From CBDAKK01 sp965196605 (GTDB lineage Bacteria > Spirochaetota > Spirochaetia > WTKD01 > G963693115), in the NCBI GenBank assembly GCA_965196605.1, contig CBDAKK010000005.1:15420-79419 (forward strand): a stretch of DNA of 64,000 nucleotides. Direction: 5' to 3'. Shown here piece after piece: positions 1 to 7,269 of the stretch. The translations under genes and the position numbers were made by a program. The stretch's first letter is position 1, and the number at the start of each line of letters is the position of its first letter. The notes beneath the pieces are model-generated. The model was given only the letters and a program-made list of their open reading frames with translations, did no database searches and was not told the origin of the DNA.

Positions 1-1
1 T

Positions 2-154
2 ACCGAAATAAATCAACGCTTTGATACGGTAAACCAACGCTTTGAGGCTATGGATGCAAGAGTGGATCAGCTAGAAAAATCATTAGACAAAAGGCTTGAT
101 AGTATTGAAAAAGCAATTCTCAGCCTCACCCACGAAATAAAAAGCAAAAAATAA
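2..154 (+). CDS. C-terminal fragment of a coiled-coil protein
   Basis: The 5' end lies outside the window; about 50 residues remain before a TAA stop. The visible part has heptad-like spacing of hydrophobic residues (the NQRFDTV and NQRFEAM segments repeat, followed by RVDQLEKSLDKRLDSIEKAI), typical of a two-stranded coiled coil. There is no membrane segment in the visible part. I cannot assign a function. Short repeats of this kind are common in small spirochaete coiled-coil proteins, but that link is an inference. Confidence 0.6.
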   Translation, partial: TEINQRFDTVNQRFEAMDARVDQLEKSLDKRLDSIEKAILSLTHEIKSKK

Positions 155-460
155 TTTTACATATTTGTTTACATTGGCATGGCAAGCCTCCCAAACAATG
201 AGGGGCTATGTCGAACGCGTACGCAAAAGAAGGCCAACCTCGACCTCATCATATTTGCTCCCAGTGTCTCAGTCACAAGAGGCGCTCACCTAACATGTGG
301 GGTGGGGGCAACTCCTCCACAAAGGCACGTATTGACTCAAAACAAAGCAATAAAGTTTTCAAAATTGCAGAAAAAATGCGCATATTTGTGTGCAAAAAAC
401 GCATAAATTCAAAGCTACCTTGTGTGTTATAGGCATGGACGACGCTTATCTAGCACTAAG

Positions 461-676
461 TCTATGTTTTATAAGCATTTATAACGCGCATGTAATAATG
501 AAAAAATTTTATAAAAAAATGATTTTTTTTGTAAAAAGTACTTGTGTTTTTTGTGAAGAATTCATAAAATAATAAGCAAATATTCAATAATTCTTACGGA
601 AGAATTTTATGAACAAGTTTCATTTTTTTCGCGTACTTGTGTGCGCACTTTCTTTGGCAAGCGTAACGCTTTTTGT
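461..676 (+). repeat. Direct repeat, copy A: promoter region plus signal-peptide start
   Basis: This stretch, covering the AT-rich upstream region and first codons of the 609-833 gene, recurs at about 2869-3076 with high identity by eye (shared blocks include TACTTGTGTTTTTTGTG, GCAAATATTCAATAAT and ATGAACAAGTTTCATTTTTT). The rest of the 155-608 gap is AT-rich, and I see no gene in it. Confidence 0.8.
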
Positions 677-833
677 TGCTCCACCCGCTGCACAGGCTAC
701 ACAAGCAGTGAGTGATAGAGCAAAGATACATGCTGACTTTAAGCAGTGTATAGATGTTGCTCAAACTCCTTTAGATTCTATAAAATCTCACCAGCAAAAA
801 AATAAGGCGCTGAAGGCGCTCGGTGGTAACTAA
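609..833 (+). CDS. Small secreted protein of unknown function (74 aa)
   Basis: The product starts with a classic Sec signal peptide: basic MNKFHFFR, a hydrophobic core through residue 24, then an Ala-rich cleavage region (PPAAQA). The mature part is only about 45 residues, hydrophilic, with a single Cys. A GGAAG motif precedes the ATG. A strong hairpin terminator follows at 881-916, so it is probably monocistronic. The upstream region and signal-peptide codons are duplicated at 2.9 kb, which supports a real, mobile or amplified gene. No known family was recognised. Confidence 0.7.
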   Translation: MNKFHFFRVLVCALSLASVTLFVAPPAAQATQAVSDRAKIHADFKQCIDVAQTPLDSIKSHQQKNKALKALGGN

Positions 834-880
834 GCCTACGCGTTAGCCTAAGAGTGCATGCGTGAAGATGCACCCATTAT

Positions 881-916
881 GGGCATGGGTAGAATAGTGA
901 TATTCTGCCCATGCCC
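881..916 (+). terminator. Intrinsic terminator after the small secreted protein
   Basis: A 16-bp stem (GGGCATGGGTAGAATA pairing with TATTCTGCCCATGCCC, one T-G wobble) closes a 4-base loop and is followed by TTTATT. Confidence 0.8.
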
Positions 917-1163
917 TTTATTATGCATGCCCAGCACCTTGAACATACAAGGCGTGATAGCAAAACATACTTGCTTCAGTTTTCTTATTCCCTACGGCGT
1001 TAGCCTCGCTCACATAGCTTCCTAAACTCAGCTTCTTAGTACCTACGGCGCTAGCCCCACACATCAAGCAACCCTGCGCGACCCGTGCGTAGCACCTCAA
1101 AGTACATACACATATAGGCACATATAGTCGCGCACAGCGCAAGAAACGCTCGCTTAAGTACTC

Positions 1164-1185
1164 GGGGGTGTGGGGGCACACCCCC
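1164..1185. repeat. G-rich intergenic hairpin, copy 1
   Basis: A perfect 9-bp stem (GGGGGTGTG / CACACCCCC) with a GGGG loop. Related G-rich hairpins followed by a short A run and G's lie at about 2834-2862 and 41724-41745. The 917-1298 gap also holds two near-copies of the phrase CCTACGGCG(T/C)TAGCC (near 990 and 1041). I see no convincing gene in the gap. Confidence 0.6.
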
Positions 1186-1298
1186 AAAAGGCGAGGCATG
1201 TGTGAAGGGGGGCTATAATAGAGCTATGAAAAGGATTTTAGGGCTGGCGTGGCTGTGCGTTTGATTGAAAAATGCTTTGTGGTGTCACAACATAAGAG

Positions 1299-2684
1299 AT
1301 GATGCATGACGAAAAAAAGAAAGGCGTGTCAGAGGTTGCCGCCTTTCCTAGCTTTGCAGAAGCTGCTTGCGTATGGCTGCGTATAGGGTGCTTGTCTTTT
1401 GGTGGCCCGGCGGGGCAAATAGCCTTAATGCACCGTGAAGTGGTAGATAAACGGCGCTGGATTAGCGATGCGCGTTTTTTGCATGCCTTGAATTTTTGTT
1501 CGCTCTTGCCTGGTCCTGAGGCTCAGCAGCTGGCAATTTATCTCGGTTGGTTATTGCACGGCGTCAAAGGTGGCGTGCTAGCGGGCTTGTTTTTTATTCT
1601 TCCCGGGACGCTGGTAATGCTAGGACTCTCGCTGCTCTTTGTGCTTGCAGACCAAGTGCCCGCGGTCATGGCGCTCTTTTTTGGGCTGAAGGCAGCGGTG
1701 CTTGCCATTGTTTTTCATGCTTTGTTGCGAATTGCTGCGCGAACCTTGAAAGGCGCGCTCCCGTGGGCGCTTGCATCAACGGCTTTTGTTGCGCTGTTTT
1801 TGTTCAATGTGTCTTTTCCTTTAGTGATGCTGGTCTCGTCTCTTGTAGGCTTGGCAATGCCGCGGTTTTTTTACCAACACGTGCGCGAGCCCGCTGATAT
1901 GCAACACCCTGCTCTGTTAGATGCCGTAATAGCAGGTGACCCCGACTATGCGAAAGAGCGTGCCAAAAGCGCACGCCGAGCTGGTGGGACGGCACTGGTA
2001 CTCTGGCTAGCACCCTTAATTGCGCTGTTGTTTTTTGGTGGTTTTTACGCTGAGGTTGCGTGGTTTTTTTCCAAAATGGCGGTGCTCACTTTTGGCGGGG
2101 CCTATGCAGTCTTGACCTATGTTGCACAAGAAGCTGTGGAACACTACGCTTGGTTGACCGCGTCAGAAATGCTGAGCGGTTTGGGGTTGGCAGAGACTAC
2201 CCCCGGGCCTTTAGTTTTGGTGTTGCAATTTGTGAGTTTTTTAGCGGGGTTTGGTGCCACTACGGGGTTTGGTAGCAGTCTTATTACGGGCATTATGAGC
2301 ACTGGAGTCATGTTGTGGATGACCGTTGCTCCTTGTTTTGCCTTTGTTTTTTTAGGAGCGCCTGCCATAGAGCAGTTATGTGAGAAGCGCGCACTCTCGG
2401 GAGCGCTTTCGGCAATAACCGCTGCCGTAGTTGGGGTTATTGCTAATTTGGCATTGTGGTTTGGCTTACGAGTGCTCTTTCTCCAGCTCAAGCCTGTAGA
2501 ACTAGGGGGGCTTGTTTTGGAGCTGCCTCTTCTCAGCAGCCTCGACCTTGCGGCACTCTGCATTGTCGCCGTAGCAAGCCTTGCACTTTTTGTTTTTCGT
2601 TGGAGTGTAATACAAACCCTAGGCATTTGTGGACTCATGGGAATGATTGTGAAGCTTGGCCTTGATTTTTTTGCATATTTGTAA
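1299..2684 (+). CDS. chrA: Chromate transporter, two-domain ChrA type
   Basis: 461 residues, the usual length for long-chain CHR proteins. The protein is a chain of hydrophobic helices with two homologous halves. The first carries SFGGPAGQIA (about residues 33-42) and LLPGPEAQQL (about 70). The second carries the parallel motifs TFGGAYAVL (about 265) and AETTPGPLVL (about 305). The family exports chromate across the inner membrane, probably exchanged for sulfate; some members have other or unknown substrates. It stands alone with a hairpin terminator downstream. ATG at 1299 or 1302 are both possible. Confidence 0.92.
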   Translation: MMHDEKKKGVSEVAAFPSFAEAACVWLRIGCLSFGGPAGQIALMHREVVDKRRWISDARFLHALNFCSLLPGPEAQQLAIYLGWLLHGVKGGVLAGLFFILPGTLVMLGLSLLFVLADQVPAVMALFFGLKAAVLAIVFHALLRIAARTLKGALPWALASTAFVALFLFNVSFPLVMLVSSLVGLAMPRFFYQHVREPADMQHPALLDAVIAGDPDYAKERAKSARRAGGTALVLWLAPLIALLFFGGFYAEVAWFFSKMAVLTFGGAYAVLTYVAQEAVEHYAWLTASEMLSGLGLAETTPGPLVLVLQFVSFLAGFGATTGFGSSLITGIMSTGVMLWMTVAPCFAFVFLGAPAIEQLCEKRALSGALSAITAAVVGVIANLALWFGLRVLFLQLKPVELGGLVLELPLLSSLDLAALCIVAVASLALFVFRWSVIQTLGICGLMGMIVKLGLDFFAYL

Positions 2685-2743
2685 ATCTACCACTCCAATG
2701 CTTACAGTGCAACATGCAGAGTAAACATAAGTCGCTATAGGCT

Positions 2744-2780
2744 AAAGATGCATGGGTAGATTCTATCCCCCGTGTCTTTA
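2744..2780 (+). terminator. Probable terminator after chrA
   Basis: Imperfect hairpin: AAAGA and CATGGG pair with CCCGTG and TCTTT around a short inner loop, followed by ATTCTC. It lies 60 bases past the chrA stop. Confidence 0.5.
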
Positions 2781-2833
2781 TTCTCCATGGCGTAGCCCCC
2801 CGCGCGGAGAGCGCAGTACCGCGTCTTACCCCG

Positions 2834-2862
2834 TGGGGGTTTGGGGGCTTGCCCCTACAAAG
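2834..2862. repeat. G-rich intergenic hairpin, copy 2
   Basis: GTGGGGGTTTGGGGGC followed by TTGCCCCTAC and AAAGG resembles the elements at 1164 and 41724. The 2781-2868 gap holds nothing else I can identify. Confidence 0.45.
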
Positions 2863-2868
2863 GCATAA

Positions 2869-3076
2869 GCCTATGCTTTATAAGCATTTACAAAACGCAT
2901 TTCATGATGAAAAAAATTATAAAAAAATAATCTTTTCAAAAAATACTTGTGTTTTTTGTGGATAATTCATAATGTAATAGCAAATATTCAATAATCATTA
3001 TAGGGGAATTTTATGAACAAGTTTCATTTTTTTCGCGTACTTGTGTGCGCATTTTCTTTGGCAAGCGTAACGCTTT
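2869..3076 (+). repeat. Direct repeat, copy B, cut by the prophage
   Basis: Second copy of the 461-676 repeat. Identity to copy A stops abruptly within the coding sequence, after AACGCTTT at about 3076, exactly where a TG dinucleotide and tandem ATCCAAC motifs begin. This abrupt loss of homology marks the likely left prophage junction. Confidence 0.75.
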
Positions 3077-3147
3077 GTAAAATCCAACTAAATATGCAAC
3101 AAAAAATCCAACTCAAAGTGAGAATGGGAAGCACTGTAGCCTCTTGA
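3013..3147 (+). pseudogene. Truncated paralog of the small secreted protein
   Basis: Residues 1-21 match the signal peptide of the 609-833 product almost exactly (MNKFHFFRVLVCAFSLASVT). The frame then runs into unrelated sequence (KIQLNMQQKIQL...) and stops at 3145-3147. The signal-peptide end of a duplicated gene has been cut and joined to the element beginning near 3076. The missing 3' half is not present beyond the right end of the prophage. Confidence 0.7.
3076..3112. repeat. Candidate left-end transposase-binding repeats
   Basis: Two copies of AAATCCAACT lie 25 bases apart immediately inside the presumed left end, which begins with TG as Mu ends do. A weaker related site (ATGGATTGC, inverted) lies near 3253. 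Mu has three MuA-binding sites at each end. The match here is by arrangement, not by Mu sequence. The rest of 3148-3534 shows no gene I would defend. Confidence 0.4.
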
Positions 3148-3534
3148 AACACAAGAAGTGTGTAATAAAGCATACAAAAACAGCCTTTTATTAGTATTTT
3201 TTTGCACGAAAATCTCTCGGCTGTAGAAATTTGTCGCTCCAATTTTGCAAAAATGGATTGCTCAAAAATGCACGTTTTTTTACGTGACATTTTTTTATTT
3301 TCTAGGCGTTTACAACCAGCCTAAGCAGGTATATGCTGGCATTTCAGTCTTTGGATAAAAGATAGATTTTCTGACTACGCAAGGCAGAGCGTATCAATTA
3401 ATAACACACTCGATATGCATACACGCTTCTTGGTGCTTTGGCCTTTCTTCCCTGTATTGCGCCCCATTTTATTTCGAACAGGCTTTTACAGACAACTATG
3501 CTTTTTGTTTTTCGTTTTTACGATATTAAATATT

Positions 3535-4071
3535 CTAAACAAACGTAAGTCCGGTCCGCACACGCATTGCATACTCCGATACAATAAATGTATTCATCAT
3601 AGTGGCGATAAAGTTACTGATTTCTTCCCCATCTCTTCGATAGTTCTTTGATAACGGAGGATGCAAGTGATGACGTTTTATATACGCCTTCCATTCTTTG
3701 CGTATTGCTTCTTCTGGCATTAATATCTCACCAGCAAATACATTCGCTTCAGTTTCTTGTTGATTACTAAGCGTGCTTCTATATAATGGATCATCTACTA
3801 GTCCATCACCAATGTACATACGATGTAAGAAAAAATGCCCCAACTCATGCGCCGTCGTAAATCGCTGTCTATTTATCGAATGGTTCGCGTTCACACTAAT
3901 GACAAATCCATCATCTGCGTGATTTTTTATAATTTGACCAGAAATATCACCTAAAGGTTTATGTTCGATTTTTATGTTGTACTCTTGTGCTATGTACCAT
4001 AGTTGCACAGGAATGTTTTGAAGATGTTTTGTGAGACTCGCTACTACATTGGATATGTTACAATTCTTCAT
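3535..4071 (-). CDS. ImmA/IrrE-type zinc metallopeptidase (left-end copy)
   Basis: 178 residues. The zinc motif is in FTTAHELGHFFLH (HExxH), with a downstream acidic ligand region QETEANVFAGEILMP, the hallmark pattern of the ImmA/IrrE family. Known members cleave or inactivate repressors of mobile elements or stress regulators. The gene overlaps the upstream membrane-protein gene by 14 bases, so the two are translated together. It is paralogous to the 12411-12899 product, sharing IGDG-DDPLYRS, LSN-QE-EAN and ILMP. Its position at the prophage end, after the toxin-like MuF gene, suggests cargo. The partner repressor is unknown. Confidence 0.85.
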   Translation of the reverse strand: MKNCNISNVVASLTKHLQNIPVQLWYIAQEYNIKIEHKPLGDISGQIIKNHADDGFVISVNANHSINRQRFTTAHELGHFFLHRMYIGDGLVDDPLYRSTLSNQQETEANVFAGEILMPEEAIRKEWKAYIKRHHLHPPLSKNYRRDGEEISNFIATMMNTFIVSEYAMRVRTGLTFV

Positions 4072-4420
4072 TTTCTTGTTTCACCATTTTTATGCTATGC
4101 TCAGATTCCTGTACCTCTTGTGCTTCTTGTCTTTCCTTGAGTAGCTGTGCTGCCCTTGATGCTATCTCCTGAAGTTTATTTTCTTTAATATCATTTGCAG
4201 CTCTACTTATTTTATCTTCTATATCTTTCCATCCAAAAAATGCGAGAATACCTCCGCCAAGTGCTATCGTTGCCAATATTATTTCTAACAACGATATTTG
4301 GAAACTAATAACATCAACATTGCTTAAAGCACCTGTGTTGATAAATCTATGTACACCAAAGTCTATTAGCAATATAAATAAAATAGATACAATTATCAAA
4401 AAAATACCCATTAATTTCAT
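4058..4420 (-). CDS. Two-helix membrane protein with coiled-coil tail
   Basis: 120 residues. One hydrophobic helix lies at about residues 3-22 and a second at about 45-65 (ILATIALGGGILAFFGW). A charged, probably coiled-coil C-terminus follows, rich in K, E and Q (ASRAAQLLKERQEAQEVQES). It is the first gene downstream of the MuF gene and overlaps the ImmA/IrrE gene. No family was recognised. It could be an immunity or membrane partner for the neighbouring toxin-like domain, or a sensor coupled to the peptidase; both are guesses from position. Confidence 0.65.
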   Translation of the reverse strand: MKLMGIFLIIVSILFILLIDFGVHRFINTGALSNVDVISFQISLLEIILATIALGGGILAFFGWKDIEDKISRAANDIKENKLQEIASRAAQLLKERQEAQEVQESEHSIKMVKQENEEL

Positions 4421-4580
4421 CTGTTATATTTTACACTTTTATTGTAATGAATGCTTGAAGTCACCCTCTTACAACGGTAACACCTACCCTTGAATCCACC
4501 CTATCCTTGAATTCGCACTTGACACCTACGGGCAATTGGAGTACTTTATAGGTGGTGCTGTGAGCGATCACGGCCGGCGC

Positions 4581-4613
4581 GCCACACCCTTTCTTGGTTG
4601 TGGCATTTTTTAT
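4581..4613 (+). terminator. Rightward intrinsic terminator facing the MuF gene
   Basis: GCCACACCC and GGTTGTGGC form a stem around TTTCTT, followed by ATTTTTTATTT. It would stop + strand transcription entering the phage from the left and so block antisense reading of the leftward module. The 4421-4580 stretch shows no gene. Confidence 0.6.
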
Positions 4614-5974
4614 TTGTATCTCCACTTGTGTAAGTTATCGCCCTGCAGTATCCACACCTGATGAATATATTTTGTTCTTTGCCCGTGTAACTCAGTTTTT
4701 AACGTTTCAAGATTTACCGCATCGCCAATGCGTATCATCACATTTTCAGCTTGGTCTCTGCTTGTATTGTAAATGAGTTTTGCTATATTTTTAGCATTTG
4801 TAGAAGAAACACTTTTGAAGTCAAACATCTTATCTCCCACAATAGCATCGGGGTTTTTGATACCCGGAGTTTTCGTCTCTGGAAGCAGGTACACTTTTTC
4901 ACGACGCTGGGCAAGCGCATCGGCACTCTCGCGCTCACTAGCGCGTACGCGTTTTTGATGTTTCGATTTTTCCTCCCTGTTTTGAGCTTCATGGACACGC
5001 CCGCCGTTTTCATATCGTTTTATAATATTCGTACCGCGCACTAACTCAAGTGCATAGTTATTCATCCCGAGCATATGCGCAAGGTGGACGATATCGCCCG
5101 CCATGCCATAGGAAATCGCGCGCTGTTTCATCGCGGGGGTAAGCTTCCAAAAGTTTTCTTTTTGAAGCGGGTTTGCACCGAAGCCCCTTTGTGCCGGGCG
5201 CGCCTTCGTGGGCAGGGGCGTCTCGGTAATATCATAGGCCTCTGCCAAAGTTTCAGAAATACCGATGCGAGTACTGCGACAATTGTGGTGGAGCGGCGGC
5301 GTGTTGCTATCCCAATAGGGGTCAGTCGCTTTACGCACAATGCCATTACGCGCGCTGCATATGGCAGAAGTACGCGAGTCGATGTTCGCGCTAAACTTAT
5401 AAAAGCGCGGAGGCGTCTTTGTATCTTGAAGCGCGCGTCCCGCGGAGTACGCAGTATGCAAATTCGTGCGAAATACGGTCTCCCAGTACCACGGCTTGAT
5501 ACGCGCAAAGCCCGCCGCGTTCAAGAGTGACACATCGCTTGTTTCTTTAATAAACTGTTGCAAGTTCATACCGCCTCTTAACGAGCGTAGTATCTGCTTA
5601 CGCACGGCATTGATAGCGTCAAGCGATGTGAGTGCTGCTACAGTAAAGGCGCGATATCGCATCTGTTTTTCAAGCGTAGAAAACTCAGCCTTCGTTACGG
5701 GTATCTGCGAACGCACGATGCGTTCGGCTTCTTCAAAGTTCACATGGTTTTCTAAGACGGCCTGAGGCCAATCATCTGCGAGCACAATCTGTTTTGGCCT
5801 TGCGTGCTTCACACCTAAGAAGAATGCACCCAGTAAGCCCCGCTCAATAATGCGAACAAAGCCGAGCATAGTTCTGTAATCAAAATATGCGCTCGTCGGC
5901 TTCATCGCTCGTGCGCGCTCTTGAGCGCGTGCCTTGCTCACGCTACGAAGGTAGGTGCGCATGCTCCGCAACAC
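4610..5974 (-). CDS. MuF-like minor head protein with C-terminal toxin-like nuclease domain
   Basis: 454 residues from the first ATG. The N-terminal part matches SPP1 gp7/Mu gp30 head-morphogenesis proteins: AGFARIKPWYWETVFRTN, then FSANIDSRTSAICSARNG and PPLHHNCRSTRIGI, the family's conserved core. After a charged linker (about 330-365) comes a separate domain with KNPDAIVGDKMFDFKSV, resembling the PD-(D/E)xK tRNase domain of CdiA-type contact-dependent toxins. MuF proteins with polymorphic toxin tails are a known temperate-phage class. The frame is open 118 bases upstream of this ATG, reads family-like sequence (SDNAKTREALFTKLEHA), and has no start codon with a ribosome site. The real protein may therefore be a portal-MuF frameshift fusion (see 6091-6101). 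Confidence 0.85.
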   Translation of the reverse strand: MLRSMRTYLRSVSKARAQERARAMKPTSAYFDYRTMLGFVRIIERGLLGAFFLGVKHARPKQIVLADDWPQAVLENHVNFEEAERIVRSQIPVTKAEFSTLEKQMRYRAFTVAALTSLDAINAVRKQILRSLRGGMNLQQFIKETSDVSLLNAAGFARIKPWYWETVFRTNLHTAYSAGRALQDTKTPPRFYKFSANIDSRTSAICSARNGIVRKATDPYWDSNTPPLHHNCRSTRIGISETLAEAYDITETPLPTKARPAQRGFGANPLQKENFWKLTPAMKQRAISYGMAGDIVHLAHMLGMNNYALELVRGTNIIKRYENGGRVHEAQNREEKSKHQKRVRASERESADALAQRREKVYLLPETKTPGIKNPDAIVGDKMFDFKSVSSTNAKNIAKLIYNTSRDQAENVMIRIGDAVNLETLKTELHGQRTKYIHQVWILQGDNLHKWRYK

Positions 5975-6090
5975 AAGTGCGCGTACGCGAGCATACCAGC
6001 GGCCGCTTAACGCATCGAGCGTAACAAGCTTTTTCGCCTCGGCGTGCTCAAGTTTTGTAAACAGCGCCTCTCTCGTTTTTGCATTATCGC

Positions 6091-7269
6091 TTAAAAAAAA
6101 ACCGAAGGCGGGTGAGAAAACTGCGCACTACTCGGGCTGTCCCCACCGAGAAAGATATCAGCATCGTCCTTCGGCTTTGGTAATGCGTGATGCTCATAGA
6201 GTGCGCTCAGCGAGATAGGCACACCGCGGTCGACCGCTTGCAGTATCTCTTCAAACGAAGCCTTTTTTGCGGTATCAAAGACAAGGTGCGGATACTCATT
6301 CTGTACACCGAAATTCAAGTCAACAAGAGAGCGGATAAGCGACTTATTGATTGTCTCGCTTAAAGCACGTGCATCATCGCGTACAATTTTATCGAAGGCG
6401 CGCTCATGAACTTCGGCTTGCGCCCTTGTGCCGTGTTTCGCCTCCTGTGTTGCTAGAACTTGTCCCGTAATAGCGTAGGATATTTCAGCATTACACGCAG
6501 CGATAAGCGTGTTAAAATCGGCAATGCGTCCACTCGCGTCGATGGTCTTCACTTCGCGCACGTTTGCAAAGGAACCTGCGCTATCGCTTTTCAGGCGATG
6601 CAAGTCCTGAGCAATCTGCTCTGAGCGCGCCTTGGTCTCTTCGGGGTCGGTGGTATCTAAGTCGAAGAGCGCCAATACAGACGGGACGCCGTAGCGGTCG
6701 GCAAGCTGGAGCCAATACTGCCAGCCCGCTTTTTTAAATTTATAGAGCCACCAGCACGGGCGTAAAGAGCTTGTACCGTAGGGACTTTCTGCATGCGGGG
6801 AATTGCGGTGCACAATAAACTTATGCGGCATAGGTAACACGCGCGGGCCTGTTGGGCTTTGCCACACAAGCCGATGCTTCGCGTCAAAAGAAAACAACGC
6901 GACACTGCGCGACTTGAGTGCTTGCGGAACCCAGCGCCCTGCGTGAAGGTGCCAAAGAATCTCGCTTACCGAAAAGCCGTAGATGATGGCAGAAAGCAGC
7001 TCGCGGAAATCTTGATGCAAGGGTATCGCCTGCAATGCATCGCGAACAAATGCGTTGACATGTTCTGCACCCCCGACAATCTGCCACCCAAGGCCCGTAG
7101 TACCCGCAATGCGTAAGCGCACATCGCCCGCAATACGCGCATCGCGCAGCAGCGTACCATAATCGGCGCGCGAGTGCATGTTCGGTTCATGGTCAGGGTC
7201 GGGCATGTTCATGGCAAACTCGTATAAGCCCGGTCGTACAATCTCTGCGTTCAGGTGTTTTTGCGCCAT
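6091..7269 (-). CDS. Portal protein, Mu gp29-like (DUF935 family)
   Basis: 392 residues. The portal ring at the capsid vertex passes DNA in and joins the tail. DUF935 features include PYGTSSLRPCWWLYKFKK, FKKAGWQYWLQLADRYGVP, and a C-terminal ITGQVLATQEAKHGTRAQAE segment. The start ATG has a GAGGGG ribosome site overlapping the terminase stop. The stop TAA is formed by the end of a nine-T run, and a -1 slip on that run (T TTT TTT in the portal frame) would join the portal directly to MuF. Confidence 0.9.
   Translation of the reverse strand: MAQKHLNAEIVRPGLYEFAMNMPDPDHEPNMHSRADYGTLLRDARIAGDVRLRIAGTTGLGWQIVGGAEHVNAFVRDALQAIPLHQDFRELLSAIIYGFSVSEILWHLHAGRWVPQALKSRSVALFSFDAKHRLVWQSPTGPRVLPMPHKFIVHRNSPHAESPYGTSSLRPCWWLYKFKKAGWQYWLQLADRYGVPSVLALFDLDTTDPEETKARSEQIAQDLHRLKSDSAGSFANVREVKTIDASGRIADFNTLIAACNAEISYAITGQVLATQEAKHGTRAQAEVHERAFDKIVRDDARALSETINKSLIRSLVDLNFGVQNEYPHLVFDTAKKASFEEILQAVDRGVPISLSALYEHHALPKPKDDADIFLGGDSPSSAQFSHPPSVFF

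Noticed and set aside
921..1199. 92-codon - strand frame, Cys-rich
   Set aside because: Overlaps intergenic repeats and a G-rich hairpin; no ribosome site and unlikely composition.
3071..3076. Five-base target duplication CGCTT
   Set aside because: Not found after any CA dinucleotide in the candidate right-end region, so the duplication could not be confirmed.
3415..3651. 78-codon + strand frame at the left end
   Set aside because: Its 3' half is antisense to the ImmA/IrrE gene, and it lacks a ribosome site.
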